A stretch of DNA of 7,495 bases from Atopostipes sp043425375. GTDB lineage: Bacteria; Bacillota; Bacilli; Lactobacillales; Carnobacteriaceae_A. Below the pieces are notes generated by a model, which saw only the letters and a program-made list of their open reading frames with translations, ran no database searches and was not told the origin of the DNA. Below are positions 1 through 5,104 of the stretch, piece after piece. The translations under genes were made by a program, and so were the position numbers. The stretch's first letter is position 1. The number at the start of each line of letters is the position of its first letter. The stretch is from the NCBI GenBank assembly GCA_043425375.1, contig JBHWQC010000097.1, positions 1-7,495 on the forward strand, in the 5' to 3' direction.

Positions 1-83
1 GGAGGGATTTGGCCCGATGAAGCTTCAGCAACCGACTCATTGAGCACGGTGCTCCATCCAACAAGATTTTCTTGAGAGATAAG
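1..83 (+). promoter_or_regulatory. S-box (SAM-I) riboswitch aptamer, 5' end cut off
   Basis: The sequence carries the conserved S-box core in the right order: GGAGGGA, GGCCCGATGAAG, CAGCAACC (26-33), then GGTGCT followed by ATCCA, a P4 hairpin CAAGA-TTT-TCTTG (62-74), and the P1 closing strand GAGATAAG (76-83). The 5' strand of P1, expected to read about CTTATC, and the start of P2 lie before the window. SAM-I aptamers bind S-adenosylmethionine and normally switch off methionine and cysteine biosynthesis or transport genes in Bacillota. With SAM bound, P1 holds 79-83 and the downstream terminator forms. The aptamer is followed directly by its terminator and by the small gene starting at 155. 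Confidence 0.93.
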
Positions 84-126
84 TCCAACTTTTGCGAGCG
101 CGACTTATTTAGAGTGGTGCTTTTTT
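79..126 (+). terminator. S-box expression platform: antiterminator and terminator
   Basis: The terminator pairs 97-106 (AGCGCGACTT) with 112-121 (GAGTGGTGCT) around the loop ATTTA, with one G-G mismatch and two G-U pairs, and runs into six Ts at 121-126. The competing antiterminator pairs 79-85 (ATAAGTC) perfectly with 102-108 (GACTTAT). It uses the 3' strand of P1 and the 5' arm of the terminator. This is the classical OFF-switch arrangement: SAM stabilises P1, the antiterminator is lost and transcription stops. The pairing is read directly from the sequence; the direction of control is inferred from the S-box family. Confidence 0.87.
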
Positions 127-154
127 GTTTGAAAAAATAAAGGAGTTGGAAAAC

Positions 155-412
155 ATGACGGTTAAAGAATTGATTGCTGTTGTTTCACAAATTGATGGGG
201 TGCGCACTCATTTTAAAAGGATAGAGGATAGATTGGTGCTGATTTTTTGGAAGGGTCATTCGCCAATCGCAAGTGTATTTATCGATGAATATGACTATAG
301 AAAAGATTACCCAAAGCTTTTTGAGATGAATATTTATGACATTTTTACAATCGATCAGGCGCTTTACGAGTTCACCCAGACGCCCATTTCGGAACGAGAG
401 TTGAACTTTTAA
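155..412 (+). CDS. Small protein of unknown function under S-box control
   Basis: This is an 85-residue protein that I do not recognise. The start is the ATG at 155, served by AGGAG at 141-145 (9 nt spacing). An in-frame TTG at 125 lies inside the terminator U-run with no ribosome site, so it is rejected. The protein has no signal peptide, no membrane segment and no cysteines. It is mixed alpha/beta in appearance, with an aromatic hydrophobic core (LVLIFW near residues 37-42) followed by an acidic, tyrosine-rich stretch (DEYDYRKDY). The C-terminal part, near IDQALYEFTQTP, looks helical. It is the first gene after the S-box, so its expression should rise when SAM is low. No resemblance to MetI, MetE, MetN, SamT, Mtn or other usual S-box products is visible. 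It could be a regulator or adaptor, or a mobile-element leftover; the sequence does not decide. Coding is supported by the good ribosome site and the clean frame. Confidence 0.75.
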   Translation: MTVKELIAVVSQIDGVRTHFKRIEDRLVLIFWKGHSPIASVFIDEYDYRKDYPKLFEMNIYDIFTIDQALYEFTQTPISERELNF

Positions 413-463
413 AATAATCTTCTCTGATTCGAGGGATTTCGCTTTCGTCGATATTTTCCTTCT

Positions 464-480
464 GTTAAGGTGTACTTAAC
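464..480. repeat. Inverted repeat upstream of the dehydrogenase, possible operator
   Basis: GTTAAG and CTTAAC form perfect 6-bp arms around GTGTA, ending 5 bp before the ribosome binding site of the gene at 503. Such a palindrome in a leader may be an operator for a dimeric repressor or a weak RNA hairpin. It has no U-run and is too weak to be called a terminator. I do not recognise the regulator. Confidence 0.4.
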
Positions 481-502
481 AACACAAGGAGGAGATTAAT
501 TT

Positions 503-1285
503 ATGAGAAAGAAAACAGCCGTTATTACAGGTTCAGCACAAGGTTTGGGTAAAGCAATTGCCCAGCGATTATCGAAAGATGGGTTCAATATCGTCTTAGC
601 CGATATCAATGAAGACAAGCTGAACGAGACCATGAAAGAATTTGAAAATGAGGGAGCGGATGTTACGTATAAGGTAACAGATGTTTCAAAGCGAGACGAC
701 CAATTCGATTTAGTGGCACATGCCGTGGATACATTTGGTTCAGTCGATGTGTTTATCAATAATGCAGGGATTGAAGGAGCAGTGGCTCCTTTAACGGAAT
801 TAAAAGAAGAAGATGTGGATCCCGTGTTTGACATTAACGTGAAAGGCACCCTGTTTGGTATTCAAGCCGCCGCTGAGCAAATGAAAGAACAAGGGAACGG
901 CGGTAAAATCATCAATGCCTCAAGTATCGCAGGTGAAGAAGGCTTTGACATGTTAGGGGTTTATTCAGCATCGAAATTTGCGGTGCGCGGTTTAACCCAT
1001 ACAGCCGCGAAAGAATTGGCGCAGTACCAAATCACGGTGAACTCTTACAACCCAGGAATCGCCGATACAGGCATGTGGGAGCGCTTGGATGAAGGCTTCC
1101 GTAAATACTCGGATGAAGAGTTAGAGCCCGGCGAAGTCTTTAATTCGTATGCGGATGAAATTGCTTTAGGTCGTACACAAGAGCCTGAAGATGTCGCAAA
1201 TGTTGTGTCCTTTATGGCGTCTGAAGATTCCGACTATATGACAGGTCAAGCCTTTATTACAGACGGCGGACTGCGTTTCCAATAA
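503..1285 (+). CDS. butA: Short-chain dehydrogenase, acetoin (diacetyl) reductase / 2,3-butanediol dehydrogenase type
   Basis: The 260-residue protein has the normal length for a classical SDR. It carries the nucleotide-binding motif TGSAQGLG (residues 9-16), Asp34 at the end of beta-2 (typical of NAD(H) preference), NNAG (86-89), Asn112, Ser141, and the catalytic YSASK with Tyr154 and Lys158. The segments GGKIINASS, YSASKFAVRGLTHTAAKELA, NPGIADTGMW, LGRTQEPEDVA and DSDYMTGQAFITDGG match the BudC/ButA acetoin reductase subfamily closely. Members interconvert diacetyl, acetoin and 2,3-butanediol in the cytoplasm with NADH, recycling NAD+ in overflow metabolism. The start is ATG 503 with AAGGAGGAG at 486-494. 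There are 90 nt and no clear terminator after the upstream S-box gene, so both may share a transcript; a strong terminator follows. No acetolactate synthase or decarboxylase gene is in the window. The exact substrate and stereochemistry are inferred from similarity only. Confidence 0.85.
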   Translation: MRKKTAVITGSAQGLGKAIAQRLSKDGFNIVLADINEDKLNETMKEFENEGADVTYKVTDVSKRDDQFDLVAHAVDTFGSVDVFINNAGIEGAVAPLTELKEEDVDPVFDINVKGTLFGIQAAAEQMKEQGNGGKIINASSIAGEEGFDMLGVYSASKFAVRGLTHTAAKELAQYQITVNSYNPGIADTGMWERLDEGFRKYSDEELEPGEVFNSYADEIALGRTQEPEDVANVVSFMASEDSDYMTGQAFITDGGLRFQ

Positions 1286-1333
1286 TTTTTAAGTGAAATG
1301 GTTAAGTGCTGAAGAGAATCCATATAATTCATT

Positions 1334-1373
1334 TATAGAGGAGATAGTGCGTCTATCTCCTCTATATTTTTTT
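1334..1373 (+). terminator. Strong intrinsic terminator after the dehydrogenase
   Basis: A perfect 14-bp stem pairs 1334-1347 (TATAGAGGAGATAG) with 1353-1366 around the loop TGCGT and is followed by seven Ts (1367-1373). It lies 48 nt after the stop codon and should end the dehydrogenase transcript. Confidence 0.93.
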
Positions 1374-1388
1374 ACGTTAAGGTCAAAA

Positions 1389-1429
1389 CGTCTTTCTTTC
1401 ATCAAAATGAATTTTGCACAAGAAAGACG
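1389..1429. repeat. Long hairpin between two terminators
   Basis: CGTCTTTCTT (1389-1398) pairs perfectly with AAGAAAGACG (1420-1429). After a small internal loop, CAAAA pairs with TTTTG (inner arms at 1403-1407 and 1412-1416). There is no T-run after it on the plus strand. On the minus strand the stem is followed by TTTTGACC, a short T-run. It could be a minus-strand terminator, a structured RNA, or a relic of a short inverted-repeat element. No coding sequence is seen here. Confidence 0.6.
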
Positions 1430-1445
1430 CCAAATACAAAGAGAA

Positions 1446-1477
1446 GCTCCAAAATGAACTCGTTTTGGAGCCTTTTT
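1446..1477 (+). terminator. Second intrinsic terminator upstream of the channel gene
   Basis: GCTCCAAAA (1446-1454) pairs perfectly with TTTTGGAGC (1463-1471) around an 8-nt loop, followed by C and five Ts (1473-1477). It isolates the channel gene from upstream transcription. No gene lies between it and the terminator at 1334. It is a back-up terminator, or it belongs to a short RNA made in this gap. Confidence 0.85.
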
Positions 1478-1523
1478 CTTTATTCAATTGAAAGTGATTA
1501 AAAAAGAATTGCTCTTTCGCTTT

Positions 1524-1532
1524 TGGTATACT
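1524..1532 (+). promoter_or_regulatory. Extended -10 promoter for the mechanosensitive channel gene
   Basis: TGGTATACT is an extended -10 (TGN followed by TATACT at 1527-1532). No good -35 is present at 16-18 bp, which fits an extended -10 promoter. The predicted transcription start near 1539 gives a leader of about 30 nt before the ATG at 1572. The site lies just after the terminator ending at 1477. Confidence 0.55.
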
Positions 1533-1571
1533 TGTTTTGATATGTACTTTACATTAAGGGACTGGTAACTT

Positions 1572-2645
1572 ATGGAAGAACTAATAAATAGGCTGACCCA
1601 GCTCACACCGAGTGCCCCTCTTTATTGGCTGGTCGGTATTTTTCTCCTCGGCCTCATCTTAATCCTTGGACAGGCTGTAAAACAGCTAGGCAATCGTTTC
1701 ATCCAATCTGAAAAAGCAAAAGTTATTTGGGCAAAAATTCTTAATTGGATGACTTTCTTTTTTGTGACTGTATTTGCGCTGAGTTATTTATCCGAAACGG
1801 CTTGGATGTACGAAACCCTGTTCGTCTTAGGGGACACGAACATCACTCCCATTCTAATTTTGATTGTAGGTTTTTCTGTGTTCTTTGCACTCAGACTCTC
1901 TAATATCCTTCGGGAAACTATTTTGGCCGGTGTCTATACGCGTTATAACATTGAAAGAAGTCTGCAGGCGACAATTAATACTTTACTTCATTATTTTATT
2001 GTGCTTATTGCCATTCTTTTTTCTTTGAATTCGCTCGGCTTTAATTTGACGAGTTTGACGGTATTTGCGGGTGTCCTTGGTGTAGGGATTGGTTTTGGTC
2101 TGCAAAATATAATGAATAATTTTATTTCAGGCCTCATTATCTTGTTTGACCGCCCGATTAAAGTAGGCGATCGAGTGATTATTGACAACACGATTATTGA
2201 TATTGAAAAAATTAAAATTCGAAATACCATTGGTCATACGCGAGCAAATGAACGAATCGTGATTCCAAATGCTTATTTTTTAGAAGAAAAGTTTATCAAT
2301 CGTTCTTATTCAGATAAGACACTTCGAATTACGGTCGGCTTACGCGTTCCCTATGGCACCGATCTCCATTTAGCCACAGAGTTAATGAAGGAAGCGGTGC
2401 ATGAACTCAGTGAAAATAAATGGAAAACGATGATGAAACGGCCGGATCCCAAGGTATTTGTGGAGGAATTTGGTGAATACGCGATCTCAATGAAAGTCTG
2501 GTTTTGGATTGATGACCAAGCCAATGAATATGAATTTATTATTCCAAGTGATGTTCGGTATCTTATTTATGGAAAATTTAAAGCGCACGGCATACAATTT
2601 GCAATCCCAAAACAAGAGGTGCGGTTTATAGGAGAGGAAGATTAA
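1572..2645 (+). CDS. MscS-family small-conductance mechanosensitive channel
   Basis: This 357-residue membrane protein should open under membrane tension to release solutes during hypo-osmotic shock. Hydrophobic segments lie near residues 16-35, 55-73, 91-108 and 138-156. The pore-lining TM3 follows at about 162-190, with the Gly/Ala-rich pattern AGVLGVGIGFGLQN (166-179). The conserved DRPIKVGD turn (193-200) leads into the beta domain with VIPN (230-233). The C-terminal alpha/beta domain ends in the typical GIQFAIPKQEVRF. That gives about five membrane spans, more than the three of E. coli MscS, with a compact C-terminus. The beta-domain turn that is usually glycine-rich reads DNTIIDIEKI. 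The start is ATG 1572 with AAGGGA at 1556-1561. The gene is monocistronic: its own promoter lies upstream and a terminator follows at once. Family assignment is firm; conductance and ion selectivity cannot be read from the sequence. Confidence 0.92.
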   Translation: MEELINRLTQLTPSAPLYWLVGIFLLGLILILGQAVKQLGNRFIQSEKAKVIWAKILNWMTFFFVTVFALSYLSETAWMYETLFVLGDTNITPILILIVGFSVFFALRLSNILRETILAGVYTRYNIERSLQATINTLLHYFIVLIAILFSLNSLGFNLTSLTVFAGVLGVGIGFGLQNIMNNFISGLIILFDRPIKVGDRVIIDNTIIDIEKIKIRNTIGHTRANERIVIPNAYFLEEKFINRSYSDKTLRITVGLRVPYGTDLHLATELMKEAVHELSENKWKTMMKRPDPKVFVEEFGEYAISMKVWFWIDDQANEYEFIIPSDVRYLIYGKFKAHGIQFAIPKQEVRFIGEED

Positions 2646-2649
2646 AGGA

Positions 2650-2682
2650 GCTGCAAAGTCTTAAAGATTTTGCAGCCTTTTT
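2650..2682 (+). terminator. Terminator of the channel gene, possibly two-way
   Basis: A 12-bp stem with one G-U pair joins 2650-2661 (GCTGCAAAGTCT) and 2665-2676 (AGATTTTGCAGC), followed by C and five Ts (2678-2682). It begins 5 nt after the channel stop codon. The convergent YolD-family gene stops 13 nt beyond it, so the same hairpin may end that transcript too, although the minus-strand T-run (CTCCTTTAAT) is weaker. Confidence 0.9.
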
Positions 2683-2694
2683 CTTTCTTAACGC

Positions 2695-3099
2695 TTATAT
2701 TTTCTCATACCACTCCAACGGATCCATAAACGCTGCATGTCGAATTTGATGCATCTCACATTGCACCTGACGACCATCAATGAGTCTAAAGTATATCTTA
2801 TCATCCGCATACCCAAGGACCATACATTGTAAATCACGATAGTAAAGGCCGTTTCTGATGATATCGGCCTGCATAGCAATTGGAGCCTTTTTGATAAACG
2901 CCAATTGTAAGACTTCAGAAATTTCTTCTTCCGACAGCTTTTCTTTGGGAGCAGGCTCGTTTGCTTGTTCCTCTTTGCGCATCGCTTTAAGGGCTTCCGT
3001 TTGTTCAGATAAAATAAGCCCTTGCCATTTCATAATCCCTCGATCTTTATACCCTAAATCATCTGGTGTTAATTTAACGACTTCCACTTCTTCTTCCAT
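2695..3099 (-). CDS. YolD-family protein, SOS-regulated
   Basis: The 134-residue protein carries the YolD hallmark DRGIMKWQG at residues 19-27, followed by an LILSEQTEALKAM helix. A charged linker rich in Glu, Lys and Pro follows (about 41-57), then a beta-rich C-terminal half that ends MDPLEWYEKI. The family's molecular function is not settled. Its genes are often paired with a Y-family DNA polymerase (UvrX/DinB) in Bacillus and its phages. No such partner is seen here: the gene stands alone between the channel gene and the transporter operon. The start is the ATG at 3099, with GAGGTGG close upstream (plus-strand 3105-3111). A longer reading frame from 3150 runs back through the -10 and -35 boxes, before the predicted transcript start, and is rejected. 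A LexA box within the promoter predicts induction by DNA damage. The N-terminal 18 acidic residues precede the core motif. Confidence 0.88.
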   Translation of the reverse strand: MEEEVEVVKLTPDDLGYKDRGIMKWQGLILSEQTEALKAMRKEEQANEPAPKEKLSEEEISEVLQLAFIKKAPIAMQADIIRNGLYYRDLQCMVLGYADDKIYFRLIDGRQVQCEMHQIRHAAFMDPLEWYEKI

Positions 3100-3121
3100 A
3101 TGAACCACCTCTTTTCTTTTT

Positions 3122-3150
3122 ATTATAAGAACATATGTTCTAATAATCAA
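3122..3150 (-). promoter_or_regulatory. Sigma-A promoter of the YolD-family gene
   Basis: Read on the minus strand, TTGATT (3150-3145) and a perfect TATAAT (3127-3122) are separated by exactly 17 bp. Transcription should start near 3115, leaving a very short leader containing GAGGTGG before the ATG at 3099. The spacer is mostly occupied by the LexA palindrome. Confidence 0.88.
3128..3141. promoter_or_regulatory. LexA (DinR) SOS box
   Basis: AGAACATATGTTCT is a perfect 14-bp palindrome. It matches the Gram-positive SOS box GAAC-N4-GTTC (consensus CGAACRNRYGTTYG) in every core position. It lies between the -35 and -10 of the YolD-family promoter, where bound LexA would exclude RNA polymerase. 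Repression and release on DNA damage are inferred from the family. Confidence 0.88.
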
Positions 3151-3266
3151 GTTATTTATCTGTTCCGATAAAAATAAAAGATGTTCTATTATAAACCTAT
3201 GCCGGCTCCAGCATATGGAAAACAGTTTTTCAATGGAAGAATACTAATTTTTAAGAATCAGCCTTG

Positions 3267-3314
3267 AAAGAAGTTGAAGATTGTAAATCAGCGTTTACAT
3301 TCTTTAACTTCTTT
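3267..3314. repeat. 48-bp imperfect palindrome upstream of the transporter operon
   Basis: Arms 3267-3287 and 3294-3314 (21 nt each) are complementary apart from two positions, around a 6-nt centre TCAGCG. The inner part is the perfect repeat TGTAAATCAGCGTTTACA (3282-3299). It could be a large operator or, if transcribed rightward, an AU-rich hairpin followed by TATACTT. The inner right arm is also the first Pho-box-like hexamer. No gene lies between the YolD-family promoter (3150) and this element. Confidence 0.7.
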
Positions 3315-3342
3315 TATACTTGAAATTTACGTTGGATTTACA
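3294..3342 (+). promoter_or_regulatory. Pho-box-like direct repeats (putative PhoP binding region)
   Basis: Five hexamers resembling TT(A/T/C)ACA lie on the same strand at steps of 10, 11, 11 and 11 bp: TTTACA (3294), TTAACT (3304), TATACT (3315), TTTACG (3326) and TTTACA (3337). The first and last are perfect, the middle one has two mismatches, the others one each. Relative to a start near 3364 they span about -70 to -22. In B. subtilis, activated PhoP~P binds such repeats on this face of the helix in place of a good -35. The pattern is visible; PhoP binding is inferred. Confidence 0.62.
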
Positions 3343-3351
3343 ATCTTACTC

Positions 3352-3357
3352 TATAGT
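3352..3357 (+). promoter_or_regulatory. -10 box of the transporter operon
   Basis: TATAGT lies 9 bp after the last Pho-like hexamer. The only -35-like sequence, TTGGAT at 3332-3337, is 14 bp away, too close for a normal promoter, which suits an activator-dependent one. The predicted start near 3364 leaves a leader of about 30 nt to the ATG at 3395. Confidence 0.55.
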
Positions 3358-3394
3358 ATGTTCTAGATAAAATTTGGGGTGAAGGAGTGTTTAT

Positions 3395-4279
3395 ATGAAA
3401 AGTATTAATAATAATTGGAAAATTGCCTTGTTATTATTGCCGGCCTTTATTTTCTTTGGATTGTTTATGTTTTGGCCTACGATCTATACTTTTTATTTGA
3501 GTTTTTTTGATTGGAATATGATTAGTCCTACAAAGAACTTTGTAGGATTCAGTAATTATATTCAATTATTTAATGACAGTGATTTTTATAAGATATTTTG
3601 GCAGACAGTCATCTATATCATTATTTTGCTCGTGGTGAATTTTATAGTGCCTTACATTTTTGCGTTTGTTTTAGAGTTTTTAATTCCAAGGTATAAGGAT
3701 TTCTTTAAATCTGCCTTTTTCTTACCGTCTTTTATTTCAATGGTGGTAGGTTCAATGATTTATACTTGGTTACTCAATCCAACTTCAGGACCAGTTGCTG
3801 AAATAGCGGGTTGGTTCAATGTATCAATTCCGAATTGGACCACATCAGAGAATTTAGTTGTTCTTGTTATTTGTTTAATTACAGCGTGGAAAGTCTTTGG
3901 CTATCATTTTATTAACTTATATGCAGCCATTGCTGGAATTGATCGAGAAATTATTGAGAGTGCAAAATTAGAAGGCATTGGAAGTTTTAGAATATTTATT
4001 GATATTGTCATTCCAATGTCATCGTCTGCAGGTTTATATGTGTTAATTATGACAATAGTGACCGGCTTACAATATGTATACACGCCAATTCAAGTGGTCA
4101 CGCAGGGTGGACCTAATAAAGCATCAAGTAACTTGATTTACGAATCATACCATCATGCGTTTGTCACATTTAATACAGGTTACGCTTCCGCTTATTCCAT
4201 TATGACACTTCTGATTTTTATACTCTTGTTGCTCATATTACTAAGATTTAGTAGGAGGAGTGTATTTTATGCAAACTAA
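3395..4279 (+). CDS. ugpA: ABC importer permease, UgpA/MalF type
   Basis: This 294-residue inner-membrane protein is one half of the translocation pore of a CUT1-family ABC importer. About six membrane spans are seen, near residues 9-32, 70-97, 105-127, 152-176, 205-228 and 262-285. The EAA loop that docks on the ATPase is ESAKLEGIGSFRIFIDIVIP (188-207). Within the family the C-terminal pattern TQGGPNKASSNLIYESYHHAF resembles UgpA, the glycerol-3-phosphate permease, more than MalF. It also lacks the large extra periplasmic domain of E. coli MalF. The start is ATG 3395 with AAGGAG at 3382-3387. It is the first gene of a tightly packed operon, and its last 11 nt overlap the next gene, suggesting translational coupling. 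The substrate is inferred from similarity, from the partner receptor and from the Pho-like promoter. Confidence 0.85.
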   Translation: MKSINNNWKIALLLLPAFIFFGLFMFWPTIYTFYLSFFDWNMISPTKNFVGFSNYIQLFNDSDFYKIFWQTVIYIIILLVVNFIVPYIFAFVLEFLIPRYKDFFKSAFFLPSFISMVVGSMIYTWLLNPTSGPVAEIAGWFNVSIPNWTTSENLVVLVICLITAWKVFGYHFINLYAAIAGIDREIIESAKLEGIGSFRIFIDIVIPMSSSAGLYVLIMTIVTGLQYVYTPIQVVTQGGPNKASSNLIYESYHHAFVTFNTGYASAYSIMTLLIFILLLLILLRFSRRSVFYAN

Positions 4280-5096
4280 AAAATTGACAGTAAATATTAT
4301 GTGGATGATCGTCTTTATTCTGATCGTTATTTTCTGGTTATTCCCTATTCTTTTTGCACTAGGAACGTCATTTCGTCCTTTACAAGATGTCTATAATAAC
4401 GTATTAAATATTATTCCTTTAAATCCGACCTTTCAAAATTACCTGGCATTGTTTGATCGACTTCCAATGTTTCGAATTATTGGGAATACATTTATTATCG
4501 CAACTTCCGTTACCTTACTAAAATTGGCCATTTCTTATCTAGCTTCCTACGCTTTTGTATTCTTTGATTTTAAAGGGAGCAATGCTTGGTATTTTCTTCT
4601 TATTTCCTCAATCTTTATCCCATTTACTGTCACTATGATTCCTAATTATTTACTCTTTGCAAGTATGGGAATCAATGACAATATTTTAGGAGTGATCTTA
4701 CCGCAAGTAGCTGATGCTACAGGGATATTATTGATGTACCAAGCGATGAGAACCATCCCTAATTCACTGATTGAAGTGGCAAAATTAGATAACGTCGGGG
4801 ATTGGCGCATTATGAAAGATTTAGTGTTTCCGATGATTCGTCCACAGATTACATCTGTCGGTATTTGGTTTTTTGTGAACTCTTGGAATGAATTCGTATG
4901 GCCAAACATTATTTTAACAAGTGCTGAAAATTACACTTTACCCCTTGCTCTACAAATGTTCATTTCAGCAGAGGGCGGCACTGATTTTACCGTCGCTATG
5001 GCTGTATCAGTCGTTACAATGAGTATTCCGTTACTACTATACCTTGTTTTCCAAAAATATATTATTGGAGCTTTTACTTCTTCAGGAATTAAATAG
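4269..5096 (+). CDS. ugpE: ABC importer permease, UgpE/MalG type
   Basis: This 275-residue protein is the second pore subunit. It has six membrane spans, near residues 10-31, 72-98, 105-130, 138-158, 191-213 and 240-264. The EAA loop is EVAKLDNVGDWRIMKDLVFP (169-188). The segment NSWNEFVWPNIIL (204-216) and the C-terminal FQKYIIGAFTSSGIK are characteristic of UgpE/MalG proteins. The start is the ATG at 4269, because AGGAGGAG at 4253-4260 sits 8 nt before it. A GTG at 4260 overlaps that ribosome site and is rejected. The gene begins 11 nt inside the preceding permease gene. Its stop codon lies inside the ribosome site of the ATPase gene that follows, so the three proteins are probably made in matched amounts. 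Confidence 0.86.
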   Translation: MQTKKLTVNIMWMIVFILIVIFWLFPILFALGTSFRPLQDVYNNVLNIIPLNPTFQNYLALFDRLPMFRIIGNTFIIATSVTLLKLAISYLASYAFVFFDFKGSNAWYFLLISSIFIPFTVTMIPNYLLFASMGINDNILGVILPQVADATGILLMYQAMRTIPNSLIEVAKLDNVGDWRIMKDLVFPMIRPQITSVGIWFFVNSWNEFVWPNIILTSAENYTLPLALQMFISAEGGTDFTVAMAVSVVTMSIPLLLYLVFQKYIIGAFTSSGIK

Positions 5097-5104
5097 GAGG
5101 AACT

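Noticed and set aside
125..154. Upstream in-frame TTG start for the S-box-controlled gene
   Set aside because: It lies in the terminator U-run, has no ribosome site, and the ATG at 155 has AGGAG at proper spacing.
496..849. Minus-strand open frame of 117 codons opposite the dehydrogenase
   Set aside because: It is a Ser/Thr/Asn-rich shadow of a well-supported gene, with no ribosome site.
3199..3267. 22-codon open frame (begins MPAPAYGKQF) ahead of the 48-bp palindrome, considered as a leader peptide
   Set aside because: No ribosome binding site precedes the ATG, and the palindrome has a poor U-run and few GC pairs, so an attenuator is not supported.
3282..3299. CcpA catabolite-response element in TGTAAATCAGCGTTTACA
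   Set aside because: Only the right half (CGTTTACA) fits the cre consensus; aligned on the central CG it has three mismatches in key positions. The 6-bp centre is also wrong for cre.
3348..3366. Second LexA box around AGTATGTTCTA before the transporter gene
   Set aside because: Only one half-site (GTTCT) matches; the left half does not resemble GAAC.
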